From: Bacillus swezeyi
GTDB lineage: Bacteria; Bacillota; Bacilli; Bacillales; Bacillaceae
Assembly (NCBI RefSeq): GCF_001969815.1
Contig: NZ_MRBK01000005.1
Coordinates: 53,275 to 117,274 of the forward strand
Direction: 5' to 3'
DNA: 64,000 nucleotides
Shown here: one piece after another, positions 43,320 to 54,924 of the stretch
How the letters are laid out: the number at the start of each line of letters is the position of its first letter
Position numbering within the stretch: position 1 is the stretch's first letter
Made by a program: the position numbers and the translations under genes
Notes under the pieces: generated by a model
Told to the model about the DNA's origin: nothing
Database searches by the model: none
What the model saw: only the letters and a program-made list of their open reading frames with translations

Positions 43320-46300
43320 CTAAAACTTAAGCACATGTCCGCCGTCAAAAAAGTACAGGGCACGCCCTTTCAGCGGCATCTTGAGCATCGTTTCGACGGC
43401 GCGCGCATAAAGATGAATCTGTGTTTCATAGCGTTTTCTCAAAACCGGCTCGGCGCCCTCAAAGCCGTTCCGGTATTTTCCTTGGATTCGGTCTGTTTTG
43501 TAATCAAGCAGATAAAAGCCGTCCTCTGTCTCAAATAAACAGTCGATAATCCCCTGAATCAATACAGGTTCATCCGCCGTCTGCAGGTTGGGATAAACCT
43601 CTGCCGCCGGCAGTGTCATATTAAAGGGGACTTCGCGCTCTACCCGGTGAGCGCCGAGAAGTTTTTCACCTATATCTGTTTCGAAAAATGCGAGAATATC
43701 ATCTTCTTCAATTGCTGCCCGCTGTTCTTCCGTTAAAAGCTCTTTGTCGACAAGCCTGTCAAGAAGGCGGCTGAGCTCGTCTTTTTCCGGAGCCCGGGTG
43801 AGCGGGATGTGCTGCATAACGGTATGCATCGCCGTTCCCCGTTCGGCGGCTGTCAGTCCCTTCGTCATCATAAAGGACGGCCGTCTGAACAGCAGTGCCT
43901 CATTTGCCGGACGAATCAATGAACGGTCGCCGTATTCATCCTCATATTCCTTTTGTCTCTTGATTTCGGAGACGGACTGTTTCGTCCGGACTTTCGCCGC
44001 ATCCTGATAAGGATATGACCAGCTCAGCCGCTCCTCGACCTCCTCCTGGTAGTCGAACGCGGCATCGATCGGCAGCCCCTTTTTAATCTGAGTCAGCCGT
44101 TCGTGTTTTTCTTCTCCCGCTTGTTTGGCGTCTTCAGCTTGGAGCTCTCCGCCCGAGAGCCAGCTGATGAGAAAACGTGATGGATGCTGCCGGATTTCGT
44201 CATCCGGAGAATCCACACCTGCATCAGCCATATCCCTGTGCCGCATCAATGCAGGTCCGATAAAACCCAAATACGATTTGGCCTGAAAGCGATCAAAGTC
44301 CGGCAGCAGCCACTCAGGCTGGGCTGCGGTTGTCCGCCATTTCGACAAGAGCTTTTCCTTATCCTTTGCCGAGCCGATCAAATAAAGCTTTTCCTTCGCC
44401 CGCGTAAGAGCGACATATAAGACGCGCAGCTCCTCTGACAAAAGCTCGCGGCGCATTTTTTTCTTCATTGCGACGAGCGGCAGCATCGGATAGCTGATGC
44501 GCCATTTCGGATGGATGAATTTTGTTCCGAAGCCGAGTTCTTTATCAAGCAGATATGACTTGTTCAAATCCATCATATTAAAATTCCGGCCGAGGCCTGC
44601 TGTGAAAACGACGGGAAATTCAAGGCCCTTGCTTGAGTGGATCGTCATCAGCCGCACGACATCTTCCTGTTCGCTCAGAGCTCTGGCCGTTCCGAGATCA
44701 TCGCCGCGTTCCTGCATCCGCTCAATAAATCTTAAAAAGCGGAACAGGCCGCGAAAAGAAGTCGCTTCATAGGATCGGGCCCGGTCGTAAAGCGCACGCA
44801 AATTAGCCTGGCGCTGTTTTCCGCCCGGCATTCCGCCGACGTAATCCAAGTATTTCGTATCACGGTAAATTTCCCAGATCAGCTCTGCCACAGAATGGTT
44901 TTTGGCATACGCTCTCCACTTTCTGAGAAGCCCTTCAAAGCGGCGGAGCTTTTCATAAAGGCTGCCATCGCGGTCACCTGAAGCAAGATATGCTTTCATC
45001 GCTTCATAGAACGGCGCTTTCTTGTCCTGAATCCTGATCATGGAAAGCTCATTTTCATCAAGGCCGACCACAGGCGACCTGAGAACAGATGCAAGCGGAA
45101 TATCCTGGTATGCATTGTCAATGACTTTTAACACCGACAGTGTGACGGACACTTCTGTCGCTTCAAAATAGCCTGTAGACAGATTCGCATAGACGGGAAT
45201 CCCCTGCTGTTTGAACTCATCCATAATCTGGGGCGCCCATGGCATCGAACGCAGCAGAATCACGATGTCGCGGTACTGGATATTGCGGGTCGTCTTCGTT
45301 TTGCCGTCATATACTTGAAACTTTTCGGATATCAGCTTGCGGATCTGCATCGCCATGGCTCTCGCTTCAAGCTGGACCGTTTCAAGCTCTTCGGCCTCTT
45401 CATCGGCTGCGTCTCCTTGATTTTCAATGATCAAAAGCTCCGTTTTCGTCGTTTCATTCGGAGGATATGATGCGCCGAGCTTTAATTCGGCTTGTTCATC
45501 ATAGTCAACTTCTCCGACCTTTTCCCCCATCAGCTGCTTAAACAAGAAATTCGTGCTGTCTAATATATCTGAACGGCTTCTGAAATTTTTATTTAAATCG
45601 ATTTTCTGGCCGGCGCCTGAGCCATCCTCTGTAAATCGTTTGTATTTTGAGAGAAACAAAAGCGGTTCAGCCAGCCGAAACCGATAAATCGATTGTTTGA
45701 CATCGCCCACCATAAACAGGTTCCCCTCGGGCTCATCTTTGGCGACAAGCTTTAAAATCGCTTCTTGCACAAGGTTCGTATCCTGATACTCATCGACAAG
45801 CACTTCATGGAACTGGTGCCGGTAATATTTTGCCGCTTCACTCGGCCCGGTTTCACCGGCATCGTTTTTCTTCGTCAAAATGGCCAGGCAATCATGTTCA
45901 AGATCAGAAAAATCAACGATGGCCTTTTCCTTTTTGGCCGCTGTGAAACGCTTTCCATACTCCAATACAAGCTGAACAAGGGTATGGATAACAGGCTTCA
46001 TTTCCTTCAGGCTCGCCAAATGCTGATCTGGGGTCCGGGTAAAATAATCGCTTTTCAGCTTTTCCAATTGCTTTTTCGCACTGTTGCGAAGCTCTGTCGC
46101 CTCTTCGATTAAGGCAGGTTCAAACTCGTCTCCCTTGCAGGTCTTTGCCCTTTGAAATGAAACAGCGGGAACAAGCTCATAAAGTGCCGAAAAATCATCC
46201 TGATGCTGAATCAGCCTGTCAATCTGTTTTAAATCATCAACGAAATTTTCGGCGCGCGGTGCAGGTCCTCCAGGCTGTTTTGCCAGCTCAAGCGCACGCG

Positions 46301-47012
46301 CAAGTTTTTCCCGCACCCCTTCGAGGGTGAGGGCAATATCTTCCTTGATATAAGAATAAAACGGCAGCGACTCCACTTTCTCATCTTGAGCGGCGTCATA
46401 CAGGTCAACAAATTTTTCAAGCCAGCCTTCCGGATCAGGATGCGATCTTGAAAACTCGTAGACACGCTTCACAAGATATTGCAGATCAAGATCATGGCGG
46501 TCTGTCGTATATCTGTCCACAAGTTCGAAAAAGGCCGGATCTTGCTTTTTATATTCTTCTTCAAACAGGTCATCAAGCACCTCATCGCCAAGCAGTTCGC
46601 CTTCTGTCTGATCGGCGATCCGAAAAGCCGGATCAATGTCGATCAGATAATAGTATTTGCGAACGACCTGGAGACAGAATGAGTGCAGAGTCGATATGCT
46701 GGCTCTGTTTAGTAAGGCGAGCTGTCTGCGCAAATGAAGGGAGCCGGGATTTTCGGCAAGCTCTTTTTCAAGCGCTTCGCCGATCCGGTGCTTCATTTCA
46801 GCCGCGGATGCATTCGTAAAGGTGACGACAAGAAGCCTGTCAACATCAATCGGGTTTTCCTTTTCGGTAATTTTCCGGATGATCCGTTCAACTAGAACGG
46901 CCGTTTTTCCGGAACCGGCCGCTGCGGCAACTAATATATCCCGGCCGGATGAGACAATCGCCTTCCATTGATCATCAGTCCATGTGCTGCCCTTCGGCTT
47001 AGACATTTCCAT
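43320..47012 (-). CDS. addA: ATP-dependent helicase/nuclease subunit A (AddA)
   Basis: About 1230 aa. A UvrD-type helicase with Walker [16 protein letters not shown] near the start and VDEYQDTN as motif II; the C-terminal RecB-type nuclease has LLDYKTDRI. With AddB it processes double-strand breaks until Chi. I choose ATG 47012, which stands 9 nt after GGAGG; ATG 47021 abuts the site. It overlaps addB by about 14 bp. Confidence 0.96.
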   Translation of the reverse strand: MEMSKPKGSTWTDDQWKAIVSSGRDILVAAAAGSGKTAVLVERIIRKITEKENPIDVDRLLVVTFTNASAAEMKHRIGEALEKELAENPGSLHLRRQLALLNRASISTLHSFCLQVVRKYYYLIDIDPAFRIADQTEGELLGDEVLDDLFEEEYKKQDPAFFELVDRYTTDRHDLDLQYLVKRVYEFSRSHPDPEGWLEKFVDLYDAAQDEKVESLPFYSYIKEDIALTLEGVREKLARALELAKQPGGPAPRAENFVDDLKQIDRLIQHQDDFSALYELVPAVSFQRAKTCKGDEFEPALIEEATELRNSAKKQLEKLKSDYFTRTPDQHLASLKEMKPVIHTLVQLVLEYGKRFTAAKKEKAIVDFSDLEHDCLAILTKKNDAGETGPSEAAKYYRHQFHEVLVDEYQDTNLVQEAILKLVAKDEPEGNLFMVGDVKQSIYRFRLAEPLLFLSKYKRFTEDGSGAGQKIDLNKNFRSRSDILDSTNFLFKQLMGEKVGEVDYDEQAELKLGASYPPNETTKTELLIIENQGDAADEEAEELETVQLEARAMAMQIRKLISEKFQVYDGKTKTTRNIQYRDIVILLRSMPWAPQIMDEFKQQGIPVYANLSTGYFEATEVSVTLSVLKVIDNAYQDIPLASVLRSPVVGLDENELSMIRIQDKKAPFYEAMKAYLASGDRDGSLYEKLRRFEGLLRKWRAYAKNHSVAELIWEIYRDTKYLDYVGGMPGGKQRQANLRALYDRARSYEATSFRGLFRFLRFIERMQERGDDLGTARALSEQEDVVRLMTIHSSKGLEFPVVFTAGLGRNFNMMDLNKSYLLDKELGFGTKFIHPKWRISYPMLPLVAMKKKMRRELLSEELRVLYVALTRAKEKLYLIGSAKDKEKLLSKWRTTAAQPEWLLPDFDRFQAKSYLGFIGPALMRHRDMADAGVDSPDDEIRQHPSRFLISWLSGGELQAEDAKQAGEEKHERLTQIKKGLPIDAAFDYQEEVEERLSWSYPYQDAAKVRTKQSVSEIKRQKEYEDEYGDRSLIRPANEALLFRRPSFMMTKGLTAAERGTAMHTVMQHIPLTRAPEKDELSRLLDRLVDKELLTEEQRAAIEEDDILAFFETDIGEKLLGAHRVEREVPFNMTLPAAEVYPNLQTADEPVLIQGIIDCLFETEDGFYLLDYKTDRIQGKYRNGFEGAEPVLRKRYETQIHLYARAVETMLKMPLKGRALYFFDGGHVLKF

Positions 47013-50000
47013 TTGTCCCATCCTCCTTTTTCAGCCGCTCCAATATCACATTGTCTTTTTCAGGTTTCAATTTACGGTATTCATTCTCTTCGAGCGATTC
47101 GTCAAACTGGCAGAATGATTGAAAAGAGCAATATGTGCACGGTGTTTTGTCTTTTAGCTTATACGGCTCGATCGAGACCTTTCCGTCTGTAATCTCTTCG
47201 CCGGCTTCTTGAAACGTTCGGCGGATGTGGCGCCTCAAGAAATGAAAATCCTCCTCTGAGACGACTGCAGAATCTGAACGAAGCGAGCCGTCTTTTTTCA
47301 AGCCGGCGCTGATGATGTCTGACCTGCCCTGTTCAAGCGTCGTATCCATAAGCCGGATCGCTTCTTGATCACCTAAAAGAAGACCCTTCATCTTAAATTT
47401 CTTGAAAATTTCTTTTTCAATTTCATCAAGTCCAAGCGGAACAGGTACCTGAATCATCGGATCATGCACATGAAAATAGAGAACTCCTGCAGGCGAGGCC
47501 TTCATGCCGAGCCAATCTGCTGAATGAGTGATAGATAAATCAAGATATGTCAGCATTTGCAGGGCGAGGCCGTAATACACCTCGGCTAAATCGAGACCTT
47601 TATCACTTGATTTATAATCGACGATCCGCAGCAGCAGACCTTTTGAGCTTTCCGCTTTGTCCACTCTGTCAATCCGGCCGACAAGCTCCATCGTGCATCC
47701 GTTTTTAAGGGTAAACCGCATCGGAGGAAGCGGACCATTGCCGCCGAATCCTAGCTCTAGGCCCACGGGAGCGAAACCGCTCGCTTTTGCGTGCTCGCTT
47801 AAAATACCGGAAACCCTAGCAATGATTTTTTGCAGCTTCTGCTTCACATAGTGGTGCCGGTTTGAACTGAGCAAAATCTCTTTTTGCAGTTTTGGCGCAA
47901 GCCGTTCCACGGCATCGCTGGACAATGTATCACATTGTTCCTTCGTCAGATCCCGCCAATCCAGTTTCAGCTCGTGGAGCCGGTCTGAGATCAGCTTGAG
48001 CGCAGAGTGAAACAGCTGGCCGATATCAGGCGCTTCAAGCTTGAAAAACTGGCGTTCCTTCAGCCTTAAACCGTGCGAAGCAAAGTGTGAAAACGGACAG
48101 GCTTTGTACGTTTCCATCCTTGAGACGCTCCCCTGAATGTTCTCTCCATACAGCTCGCGGCTCACATGCGGGCTGAGCTTGTGAACTTTATTTCGAAAAA
48201 ACAAGCTCGACAGGATATTCTGAGAGAAGAAGCGATCGGGCTCATCCATCAAAAAGTTGTAAGTACTCCACCATACATCACTGATCGGATACTGTCTCGT
48301 CCATATTCCCAGCTGTCCTGCCAAATAGCTTAAAGCAGCGCTTTTATTGATGAGAAATTCAAGCTGTTCTTCATCGCTCAGCTGTTCCGGTTCATTGATC
48401 AGCACCTTTTCGGCATGATTTGGAAACAGCTCGCTCAGCCGCTTCACAACAGTTGATGGAAGCAGTGTTTTCCCTTCGGCATCTGCGATGGGATATGAGA
48501 CGTAAAGCTTCTCAGATGGACTTGAGAGCGTCATATAGATCAGAAAATTTTCATCCAGCAGCTGCTCTCTTCCCGTAGCCGCAAGCTCCGCTCCATTTCT
48601 TTTGAGCCACTCTCTGTCATCATCTGACAGAACCCCGTCATCAGCAGGTCTTGCCGGCAGTATGCCGTCGTTTGCCCCGATAAGAAAGGTGCATCTCGTT
48701 CCATACATTCTTGAAAGATCCATATTGCCGATCAATACCTGATCAAGTGCAGGGGGAATCAAGGCGAACTTCAAGGACTCCAAACCGGTTTCGATCATTT
48801 GCTGGAACAGGGAAAAGGAGATGTGTTCGTCTCCCATCATTTCCACGAACTCGTCCAATAACTGTATCACGGCGTCCCACACCTGGTTATGCTGCCGCGA
48901 TTCTGCGATCCTGCCGTCTTCTTCTGCGATCCGTCTCTCCTGCTCAAGCTTCATCGGAACATCGGCTTCTTCAAGATAAAGATAAACGGCTTCAGCCATC
49001 TCCCTGACCGATTCTGCTTTTTTTATGCGCTTTTGCAGCCTGTGGATGGGAGGTACAATCCAGCCCTTTAATTCATTGAGCATATGCTCTGTCTCAATTT
49101 CCCGGTCTGTCTTGGCAAAGTCCTCGTCCAATGAAGCATACCTTCTATAAGCAAACGGATCTTTGCTCGTCCACCTCTCCCCTTTAATACCATAGGCAAT
49201 ACAGTAATTTTCGAGCTGGTCAACCTGCTCCCGCAGCCGTTCCCTCGGCTCATCCTGCGGGAATAAAAGCTCTGTTTTGACACAGCGGAACACCGCTTCA
49301 TATCTCCAATTGCCCTTGATGATGTCAAGCGTTGAACGGATCAATTCGATGAGCGGATGATTCTGCATTGATTCCTTGCCGTCTATGAAAAAAGGAATCT
49401 CATAATCTTTAAATACTTCTTTTATCGTATCCTTATAATCTTCGACATTGCGGGCGATCACGGCGATATCTCTCAGTCTGAAGCCGTCTTTGCGTATAAG
49501 GGAATGAATTTCGCGCGCGATTCCTTCAATCTCGGTTCTTCTGCCCGCCGCCTGCATGATGCAAAGCGCCTCCATTTTTCCGCTATACGCCTTCGCCGGC
49601 CTTTCATCAAAATACCGTTCCAAGTGCTGAAGCTCAGGAGCATGGCTGTGCCGCTTCCCCTCTTCAAGACGCACCTCTGACAGGTCAAGACCGAGCTCTT
49701 GTGCTTTTTGGTACAGGTCATAATAAGCCTTCCCCGTCATCCTGAAAAGATGAAGTTCATGCGGGGTGTTTACTGTAAACGGCTTGTCCGCCGTTAAAGA
49801 AAAGGTCATCTCCCGGGCATGTTTCATCAGCTGTTCGAGCACATTCATCTCCTGCGGTGTAAATTGATGAAAGCCGTCCACATAAACAGAAGCGTTCCTG
49901 ATCTCTTCCGCATCCGGAATCTGCTCAGCCAAGAGCGTCAAGTAATCTTCCGACTGAACATATTGGCGCTCGAGATTTTCTTCCATTTTGCTGTACAACA

Positions 50001-50499
50001 TATATAAATCATGAAGCTTATCAGCCAGAATCCGTTCACCCTCATATTCTGAAGATCCGCTTCCCTCCATGATGCCGCGGATGCTTTCGGGTGTCAGGCA
50101 ATGCCGTTTGAATTCGGTCAGCATTCGCTCCACCTGCTCCGTAAATCCGCTTTTATCGCTTGCATTTTGATAGACCCTAAACTCACCCTTATGCTCTTCG
50201 ATCAGTTTGCGAAGCAGCATTTGTATGCCCGTGCCCGTCAAAAACGGCCGGTTCATGCCCCCGGTGTGCTGAAGGATTCGCCAGGCAAGCCTTGAAAAAC
50301 TGTAAACCTGTGCGCGGATCGTGCCGCCCAAATCAGGTGTTTTGCTAAGCTCGTATTCCATTAAAAACGTCATTTGATCCGGGACTAGAAAAATGATCGG
50401 TTTCCCGAGCGGTTCACGGCGAAGCTTTTCTCTGATTTCATTTAAAATAAAGGTCGTTTTTCCACTCCCGGACCTGCCTGTTAAAAATACTGCTCCCAC
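46999..50499 (-). CDS. addB: ATP-dependent helicase/nuclease subunit B (AddB)
   Basis: 1166 aa, the same length as in B. subtilis. Walker [11 protein letters not shown] is at the start. The nuclease domain carries VDYKSSDKG and the cysteines of the iron-sulfur staple: one in KACPFSH and three in [10 protein letters not shown]. It scans for Chi in the AddAB complex. It starts with GTG 50499 behind AAAGGAG. Confidence 0.96.
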   Translation of the reverse strand: MGAVFLTGRSGSGKTTFILNEIREKLRREPLGKPIIFLVPDQMTFLMEYELSKTPDLGGTIRAQVYSFSRLAWRILQHTGGMNRPFLTGTGIQMLLRKLIEEHKGEFRVYQNASDKSGFTEQVERMLTEFKRHCLTPESIRGIMEGSGSSEYEGERILADKLHDLYMLYSKMEENLERQYVQSEDYLTLLAEQIPDAEEIRNASVYVDGFHQFTPQEMNVLEQLMKHAREMTFSLTADKPFTVNTPHELHLFRMTGKAYYDLYQKAQELGLDLSEVRLEEGKRHSHAPELQHLERYFDERPAKAYSGKMEALCIMQAAGRRTEIEGIAREIHSLIRKDGFRLRDIAVIARNVEDYKDTIKEVFKDYEIPFFIDGKESMQNHPLIELIRSTLDIIKGNWRYEAVFRCVKTELLFPQDEPRERLREQVDQLENYCIAYGIKGERWTSKDPFAYRRYASLDEDFAKTDREIETEHMLNELKGWIVPPIHRLQKRIKKAESVREMAEAVYLYLEEADVPMKLEQERRIAEEDGRIAESRQHNQVWDAVIQLLDEFVEMMGDEHISFSLFQQMIETGLESLKFALIPPALDQVLIGNMDLSRMYGTRCTFLIGANDGILPARPADDGVLSDDDREWLKRNGAELAATGREQLLDENFLIYMTLSSPSEKLYVSYPIADAEGKTLLPSTVVKRLSELFPNHAEKVLINEPEQLSDEEQLEFLINKSAALSYLAGQLGIWTRQYPISDVWWSTYNFLMDEPDRFFSQNILSSLFFRNKVHKLSPHVSRELYGENIQGSVSRMETYKACPFSHFASHGLRLKERQFFKLEAPDIGQLFHSALKLISDRLHELKLDWRDLTKEQCDTLSSDAVERLAPKLQKEILLSSNRHHYVKQKLQKIIARVSGILSEHAKASGFAPVGLELGFGGNGPLPPMRFTLKNGCTMELVGRIDRVDKAESSKGLLLRIVDYKSSDKGLDLAEVYYGLALQMLTYLDLSITHSADWLGMKASPAGVLYFHVHDPMIQVPVPLGLDEIEKEIFKKFKMKGLLLGDQEAIRLMDTTLEQGRSDIISAGLKKDGSLRSDSAVVSEEDFHFLRRHIRRTFQEAGEEITDGKVSIEPYKLKDKTPCTYCSFQSFCQFDESLEENEYRKLKPEKDNVILERLKKEDGTNGNV

Positions 50500-50576
50500 T
50501 AAGCCCGTCTCCTTTCTGTTTACTTATCTTTATTCTATCGAAACATTCGTCAAATAACCATTCTCCAAAACTGGGA

Positions 50577-50606
50577 AATAGCCGTACTTTTCATACGGCT
50601 ATTTTT
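50577..50606. terminator. Hairpin at the end of modB
   Basis: AATAGCCGTA and TACGGCTATT form a 10-bp stem that includes the modB stop. The T run is better on the plus strand, where no gene precedes it, so it may act only weakly for modAB. Confidence 0.55.
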
Positions 50607-51261
50607 GTTTAAACTGTACAAAAAACAACATAAAAAACGAGATCAACGCAATTGAGGCGACCCAAAGCCATGCCAGCGTCATGTCGCCCGAGTCAATCGC
50701 CAAATAGATTGCCGTAGGGACCGTTTGCGTCACACCGGGTATAATGCCGGCGAACATAAGCGTTGCCCCGAATTCCCCCAGCGCCCTGGCAAAACTGAGG
50801 ACACTGCCGGTAATTATCGCATTTGACGCGAGGGGGATGGTGACAAATAAGAATACCTGCCATTCATTTGCTCCGTCAACCCGAGCGGCATCTTCTATTT
50901 CCCGGTCAACTCCCAGAAAACCGGATTTCGCAGACTGATACATTAACGGAAACGCAACAACCGCCGCCGCAACAACCGCTGCCCACCAAGTAAAAATAAT
51001 TGGGGCTTGAAATATATTTTCTATCAATTCGCCGATAATGCTCTGTTTTCCGAAGATCACAATTAAAAAGAAGCCGACAACAGTCGGCGGAAGGACGAGC
51101 GGAAGCATCATCACCGTCTCGATGACAGATTTTCCTTTAAAGGTTTTGTTCCTCAGCAATCTCGCCGCAGCCGTTCCGGCTAAAACGGCAATGATGCCCG
51201 CCGCGAGTGAAACTTGGACGGAAATTTTGATAGGAGAAAGAAATTCCTCAAGCATAAGCAT
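50599..51261 (-). CDS. modB: Molybdate ABC transporter permease ModB
   Basis: 220 aa, five to six helices. ALGEFGATLMFAGIIPGVTQT is the signature of ModB/CysT permeases, and EIEDAARVDGANEWQVF is the ATPase-contact EAA loop. ATG 51261 lies 2 bp after modA. No modC ATPase gene is next to it, as I recall for the B. subtilis yvgLM pair, so an ATPase from elsewhere must serve. Confidence 0.92.
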   Translation of the reverse strand: MLMLEEFLSPIKISVQVSLAAGIIAVLAGTAAARLLRNKTFKGKSVIETVMMLPLVLPPTVVGFFLIVIFGKQSIIGELIENIFQAPIIFTWWAAVVAAAVVAFPLMYQSAKSGFLGVDREIEDAARVDGANEWQVFLFVTIPLASNAIITGSVLSFARALGEFGATLMFAGIIPGVTQTVPTAIYLAIDSGDMTLAWLWVASIALISFFMLFFVQFKQK

Positions 51262-51263
51262 GA

Positions 51264-52055
51264 TCAGCCTTTCTTAAACCCGTACTTTTCCATCGCTTTT
51301 ATGGCCCGGTCGCTCTGCAGGAATTGATAAAATTCCTCAGACTGCTCTCTATGCTTTGTATTTTTTACAATGCCGAGAGGATAGATGATCGGTGTGTGCA
51401 GATCGTTTTCGGCAGTTTCCCCGATCTCAACCTGATCTGAAGAAAGGGCATCCGTACGATAAACGATCCCTGCATCAACATTGCCCGTTTCCACATAGGA
51501 AAGCACCTGCCTTACATCCTTTCCGTAAACGAGTTTAGATTGAACCTTAGACCATAAATGAAGGCTCGTCAATGTTTCTTTTGCATATTTTCCGGCTGGA
51601 ACAGATTCAGGTTTGCCGACCGCAAGTTTTTCAATATCTTTCGTCAAATCTTGAAAGCTGTCAATCTGTTGATTTTTACCTTTTGGAACGATCAGCACCA
51701 GACTGTTTTCCAACAGCTTAACGGAGTCGCTTTTTTCGATTAATCCTTTATCTACCACTTTATTAAACTTGTCCTCGGCAGCGGAAAAAAATAAATCTGC
51801 CGGAGCTCCTTTTTCAATCTGCTGCTGCAAGGCGCCTGATGATCCAAAGTTAAACTTAACCGTCACATTCGGGTGATCTTTCTCATATTCAGACGCAAGC
51901 TCTGTCAAAACGTCTTTGAGGCTGGCAGCCGCGGAAACCGTAAGCTGAACATTTTCCGGTTTTCCTTCGCCTGATGCGCCTTTTTCAGCCTGGCAGCCGA
52001 AAAGCAAAACCGCCGCCATTAATAATGCCATTCCCGTTACCATCATCTTTTTCAT
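51264..52055 (-). CDS. modA: Molybdate-binding lipoprotein ModA
   Basis: 263 aa with a lipobox (LLFGC, Cys at about 21). SAAASLKDVLTELASEY and NFGSSGALQQQIEKGAPADL form the oxyanion site typical of ModA; GIVYRTDALSS is the last binding segment. It captures molybdate (or tungstate) for ModB. The start is ATG 52055 (MKKMMVTG) after GGAG; the longer frame to 52106 is unlikely. Confidence 0.93.
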   Translation of the reverse strand: MKKMMVTGMALLMAAVLLFGCQAEKGASGEGKPENVQLTVSAAASLKDVLTELASEYEKDHPNVTVKFNFGSSGALQQQIEKGAPADLFFSAAEDKFNKVVDKGLIEKSDSVKLLENSLVLIVPKGKNQQIDSFQDLTKDIEKLAVGKPESVPAGKYAKETLTSLHLWSKVQSKLVYGKDVRQVLSYVETGNVDAGIVYRTDALSSDQVEIGETAENDLHTPIIYPLGIVKNTKHREQSEEFYQFLQSDRAIKAMEKYGFKKG

Positions 52056-52177
52056 CTGACTCACTCCAGTTTGATAGATATGACACTTTTCAGCACTAAA
52101 AACCATTTTACGTCAAACTTCATTTTTTTAAAATAGATTCAGTACGACTCACATAATTGACACATTCTCAGCTAGGC

Positions 52178-52205
52178 ACGCACGAACACTCCCTTACATA
52201 TAATG
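52178..52205 (+). promoter_or_regulatory. Sigma-K-like promoter of yhjR
   Basis: AC (52178-52179), 17 bp, CATATAATG (52197-52205), one mismatch to CATANNNTA. It suggests mother-cell expression during sporulation. Confidence 0.4.
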
Positions 52206-52245
52206 ACAGGGCGATCAATATATGAAAATACCGAGGTGAAAAAAG

Positions 52246-52686
52246 ATGTGGTATGTCCAGCCATATAATCCCGCCTTCCCCGTCAGGCAAAACAACAAAC
52301 TGATCAAGGATATCGAAAGAGCGGTAAACGGCGAACACAGTGCAGTCGTTTGCTATCAAAAACTGGCGCAAATGGCGCAAGATTCGGCCGTTAAAAAACA
52401 AATACTTGAGATCAGACAAGATGAAATCCGTCACTTTAATACCTTCTTAAGATTTTATATGTCCCTTTCCGGCAAAAAGCCAGATATCAAAATAACGGAG
52501 CCATGTCCTGACCAATATAGGGCAGGTTTGGAGTTCGCCCTTAAAGACGAGCAGGAAACGGTCGACTTCTATTTGGACATCGCTGACGATGCCAAAAACC
52601 AATCGATCAAAAAGGCTTTCAAAAGAGCGGCCGCTGATGAGCAAAATCATGCAGTCTGGTTTTTATACTTTTTAACAAAACGGTAG
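52246..52686 (+). CDS. yhjR: Ferritin-like diiron protein YhjR
   Basis: 146 aa, a four-helix bundle of the rubrerythrin/ferritin-like type. Candidate iron ligands occur one per helix: GEHSA, DEIRHF, DEQETVDFY and DEQNHAVWF. No rubredoxin domain. ATG 52246 follows GAGGTG. In B. subtilis yhjR also stands next to addB, and it is thought to be sporulation-linked. Substrate and function unknown. Confidence 0.85.
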   Translation: MWYVQPYNPAFPVRQNNKLIKDIERAVNGEHSAVVCYQKLAQMAQDSAVKKQILEIRQDEIRHFNTFLRFYMSLSGKKPDIKITEPCPDQYRAGLEFALKDEQETVDFYLDIADDAKNQSIKKAFKRAAADEQNHAVWFLYFLTKR

Positions 52687-52719
52687 AATGCTGCCTCTTC
52701 ATTCCGGCCGCAAGCAAAC

Positions 52720-52748
52720 TTGATCCATATACCCTTATAGGGTATATT
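52720..52748 (+). promoter_or_regulatory. Promoter of the two-component operon with embedded palindrome
   Basis: TTGATC (52720-52725), 17 bp, TATATT (52743-52748). The spacer and -10 contain a perfect inverted repeat, ATATACCC-TTATA-GGGTATAT (52727-52747). This resembles CsoR/CstR-type operators, which are palindromes built on TACCC and GGGTA. It could also serve as a weak terminator for yhjR, since T5 follows. Confidence 0.5.
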
Positions 52749-52801
52749 TTTAAAATAACAATCTTTTATTTTCACTACTGGTATTAAAGAGGTGCTTGAT
52801 A

Positions 52802-53479
52802 TTGAACGTGCTGCTTGTCGATGACGAAATCCGGATGCTGGATCTGCTTGAACTTTATTTAGAAAAATATTCGTGCACGAAAGCCGTTTCCGGGAAAGAA
52901 GCGCTCGAGCTGATTGAAAAACAGATCTTTGATTTGGTGATTCTCGATATTATGATGCCTGAAATGGACGGCTGGACGATTTGCGAAGAAATCCGGAAGC
53001 TCACAAACGTTCCGATTATGATGCTCACGGCAAAAAACGGGCAGGAAGACATTGTGCGCGGACTGACGCAGGGAGCAGACGATTATTTAACAAAACCGTT
53101 CAGCGAAAAAGTGCTGCTTGCTAGAATAGAAGCTGTCTTGCGGAGGGCCAGCAGACAGTCCGAAATCCGCTTCAAGGGTTTAGTCTGGAATAAGCAAAAC
53201 CATACCCTTCATGTCAACAACCGGGAAGCCGACATCACACCGTGCGAGTTTCAACTGCTCGGCATTCTCTTAAACCATCAGGACCAGGTGCTGGCGAGAG
53301 ATCAATTGATCGAGAGCGTTTGGGGATTCAACTCCGATATTGAGCCCCGCACTGTTGATTCACATATGAGAAATTTGCGGAACCGTTTGAAAAAAGCGGG
53401 ATTCCCAGTCCAAGAATATCTTCATACCGTCTACAGCATCGGCTATAAATGGACGAGCAAAGGAACCAAGACACAATGA
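52802..53479 (+). CDS. OmpR/PhoB-family response regulator
   Basis: 225 aa. The receiver has acidic pair Asp7-Asp8, phosphoacceptor Asp49 (LVILDIMMPEMDGW), Thr in MLTAKNG and Lys in LTKPFSE. The C-terminal winged helix shows CEFQLLGILLNHQDQVLARD and VDSHMRNLRNRLKKAG. I choose TTG 52802, 7 nt after AGAGGTG; TTG 52796 abuts it. It overlaps the kinase gene by 4 bp. The likely target is its own operon and the lipoprotein gene. Confidence 0.92.
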   Translation: MNVLLVDDEIRMLDLLELYLEKYSCTKAVSGKEALELIEKQIFDLVILDIMMPEMDGWTICEEIRKLTNVPIMMLTAKNGQEDIVRGLTQGADDYLTKPFSEKVLLARIEAVLRRASRQSEIRFKGLVWNKQNHTLHVNNREADITPCEFQLLGILLNHQDQVLARDQLIESVWGFNSDIEPRTVDSHMRNLRNRLKKAGFPVQEYLHTVYSIGYKWTSKGTKTQ

Positions 53480-54837
53480 AAAACATTTCATTTAAGCTTG
53501 CTGGCTCATTTTTCATTTTAACCTTCATCATCGAAGCCATCCTTTTTGCTGCGCTCTATACATCAATTGTCAACACAAGAATCACTGAGGAGATCCATGC
53601 GCTTCAAGGAAGAGGCAACAGCCATAGAGCCGTCTTGGAAAAACATTTTGACAAAAAAACGATTGAACACGTGGCTCTGATGGAAACCGAAGCCGATACA
53701 AACGTGATCATCACCGATGATAAAAGAAATGTGCTGGCGCAGTCTGCCGCCGGGGATATGACGGAGCACCTGCATTTTGAAGAACGAAGCATTCCTAGGT
53801 CAGGCACTGCTTTACAGTCCCATTGGAAGACTTCAAAGTACATCTGTACGATCAGCCCGATCATGAAAGGCCGTGATACAGTCGGCTATGTTTTTATGTA
53901 TTTGGAGACGTCTTCTATAAAAGGTTTGGTGCAGAACATCACCAATCGCTTTTTCGCAAGCTTCGGTTTAACCGCCTTTTTAACGGTTGCCGCCATCTAC
54001 TTATTGAGCCGCTTTTTGGCGAGGCCGATTATCATGATAAAAGAATCAGCCGAGAAAATGACAAACGGACAAGACAATATTTCACTGAATATAAAAAGGA
54101 ATGACGAACTCGGAGAGCTTGCCGCGTCGATCGAAAACCTTTCTTCAAACCTGAACCGGCTGCAAAAAGAACGAAATGACTTTCTCTCGAGCGTGGCGCA
54201 TGAACTGCGGACACCGATCACATATATTAAAGGCTATTCTGACATTGCGATGAGAGATCAGTTTGATGTAAATGCCAGGCATCAATATTTGTCCATTATC
54301 AAAGAAGAAACGGACAACCTCACCCTCCTTGTCGATGACTTATTTTTGCTGACTAAATTGAAACAGCCCGGCTTTCACATCGAAAAGAAACCGGTGCACC
54401 TTCATACTTTGGTGGAAAAGGAAATCCGAAAATCACAAATCGCCTTTTTGGAAAAGCGAATCGGCCTTTCCTATCACATCCCATTGAACCTGACTGTCTC
54501 AATCGATGAAAAACGTTTTTCCCAAGTGATCACAAATCTGCTGAATAATGCCCGCCACTATTCTGAATCTGATACAGAAGTGACGATCACGGCTTCCGCC
54601 TCTAAAGACCGAATCATAATCACGGTTGCCGACGAAGGCTGCGGGATTCCGGAAGATGAGCAGGACTATATTTTTGAGCGTTTTTACCGGATTGATAAAT
54701 CAAGGTCGAGACAAACCGGCGGCACGGGAATGGGGCTTGCCATCGTAAAAGAAATTGTCGAACATCACGGCGGAGAGATCATGGTGAAAAACAGGCACCC
54801 GAAAGGAAGCAAATTTATCATTACCCTGCCGGCTTAA
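53476..54837 (+). CDS. Sensor histidine kinase
   Basis: 453 aa. Two membrane helices (about 8-30 and 160-178) flank a 130-residue extracellular sensor. HAMP follows, then the phosphoacceptor His242 in SSVAHELRTPITYIKGY, and ATP motifs NLLNNARHYSE, DEGCGIPEDEQ, FERFYRID and GTGMGLAIV. ATG 53476 overlaps the regulator stop. The signal is not known; the neighbouring His-rich lipoprotein suggests metal or envelope stress. Confidence 0.93.
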   Translation: MKNISFKLAGSFFILTFIIEAILFAALYTSIVNTRITEEIHALQGRGNSHRAVLEKHFDKKTIEHVALMETEADTNVIITDDKRNVLAQSAAGDMTEHLHFEERSIPRSGTALQSHWKTSKYICTISPIMKGRDTVGYVFMYLETSSIKGLVQNITNRFFASFGLTAFLTVAAIYLLSRFLARPIIMIKESAEKMTNGQDNISLNIKRNDELGELAASIENLSSNLNRLQKERNDFLSSVAHELRTPITYIKGYSDIAMRDQFDVNARHQYLSIIKEETDNLTLLVDDLFLLTKLKQPGFHIEKKPVHLHTLVEKEIRKSQIAFLEKRIGLSYHIPLNLTVSIDEKRFSQVITNLLNNARHYSESDTEVTITASASKDRIIITVADEGCGIPEDEQDYIFERFYRIDKSRSRQTGGTGMGLAIVKEIVEHHGGEIMVKNRHPKGSKFIITLPA

Positions 54838-54924
54838 GAATTTATATTTCTGATGTCTGCATCGGTTTTGCACATTTCCCGGGTATACTATGCAATAAAG
54901 TTAACCAAGAAGGGGGAAAACACG

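Noticed and set aside
38680..50499. Searched addB-addA-sbcD-sbcC for inserted elements or recoding
   Set aside because: All four genes are full-length with standard overlaps and intact motifs; nothing unusual found.
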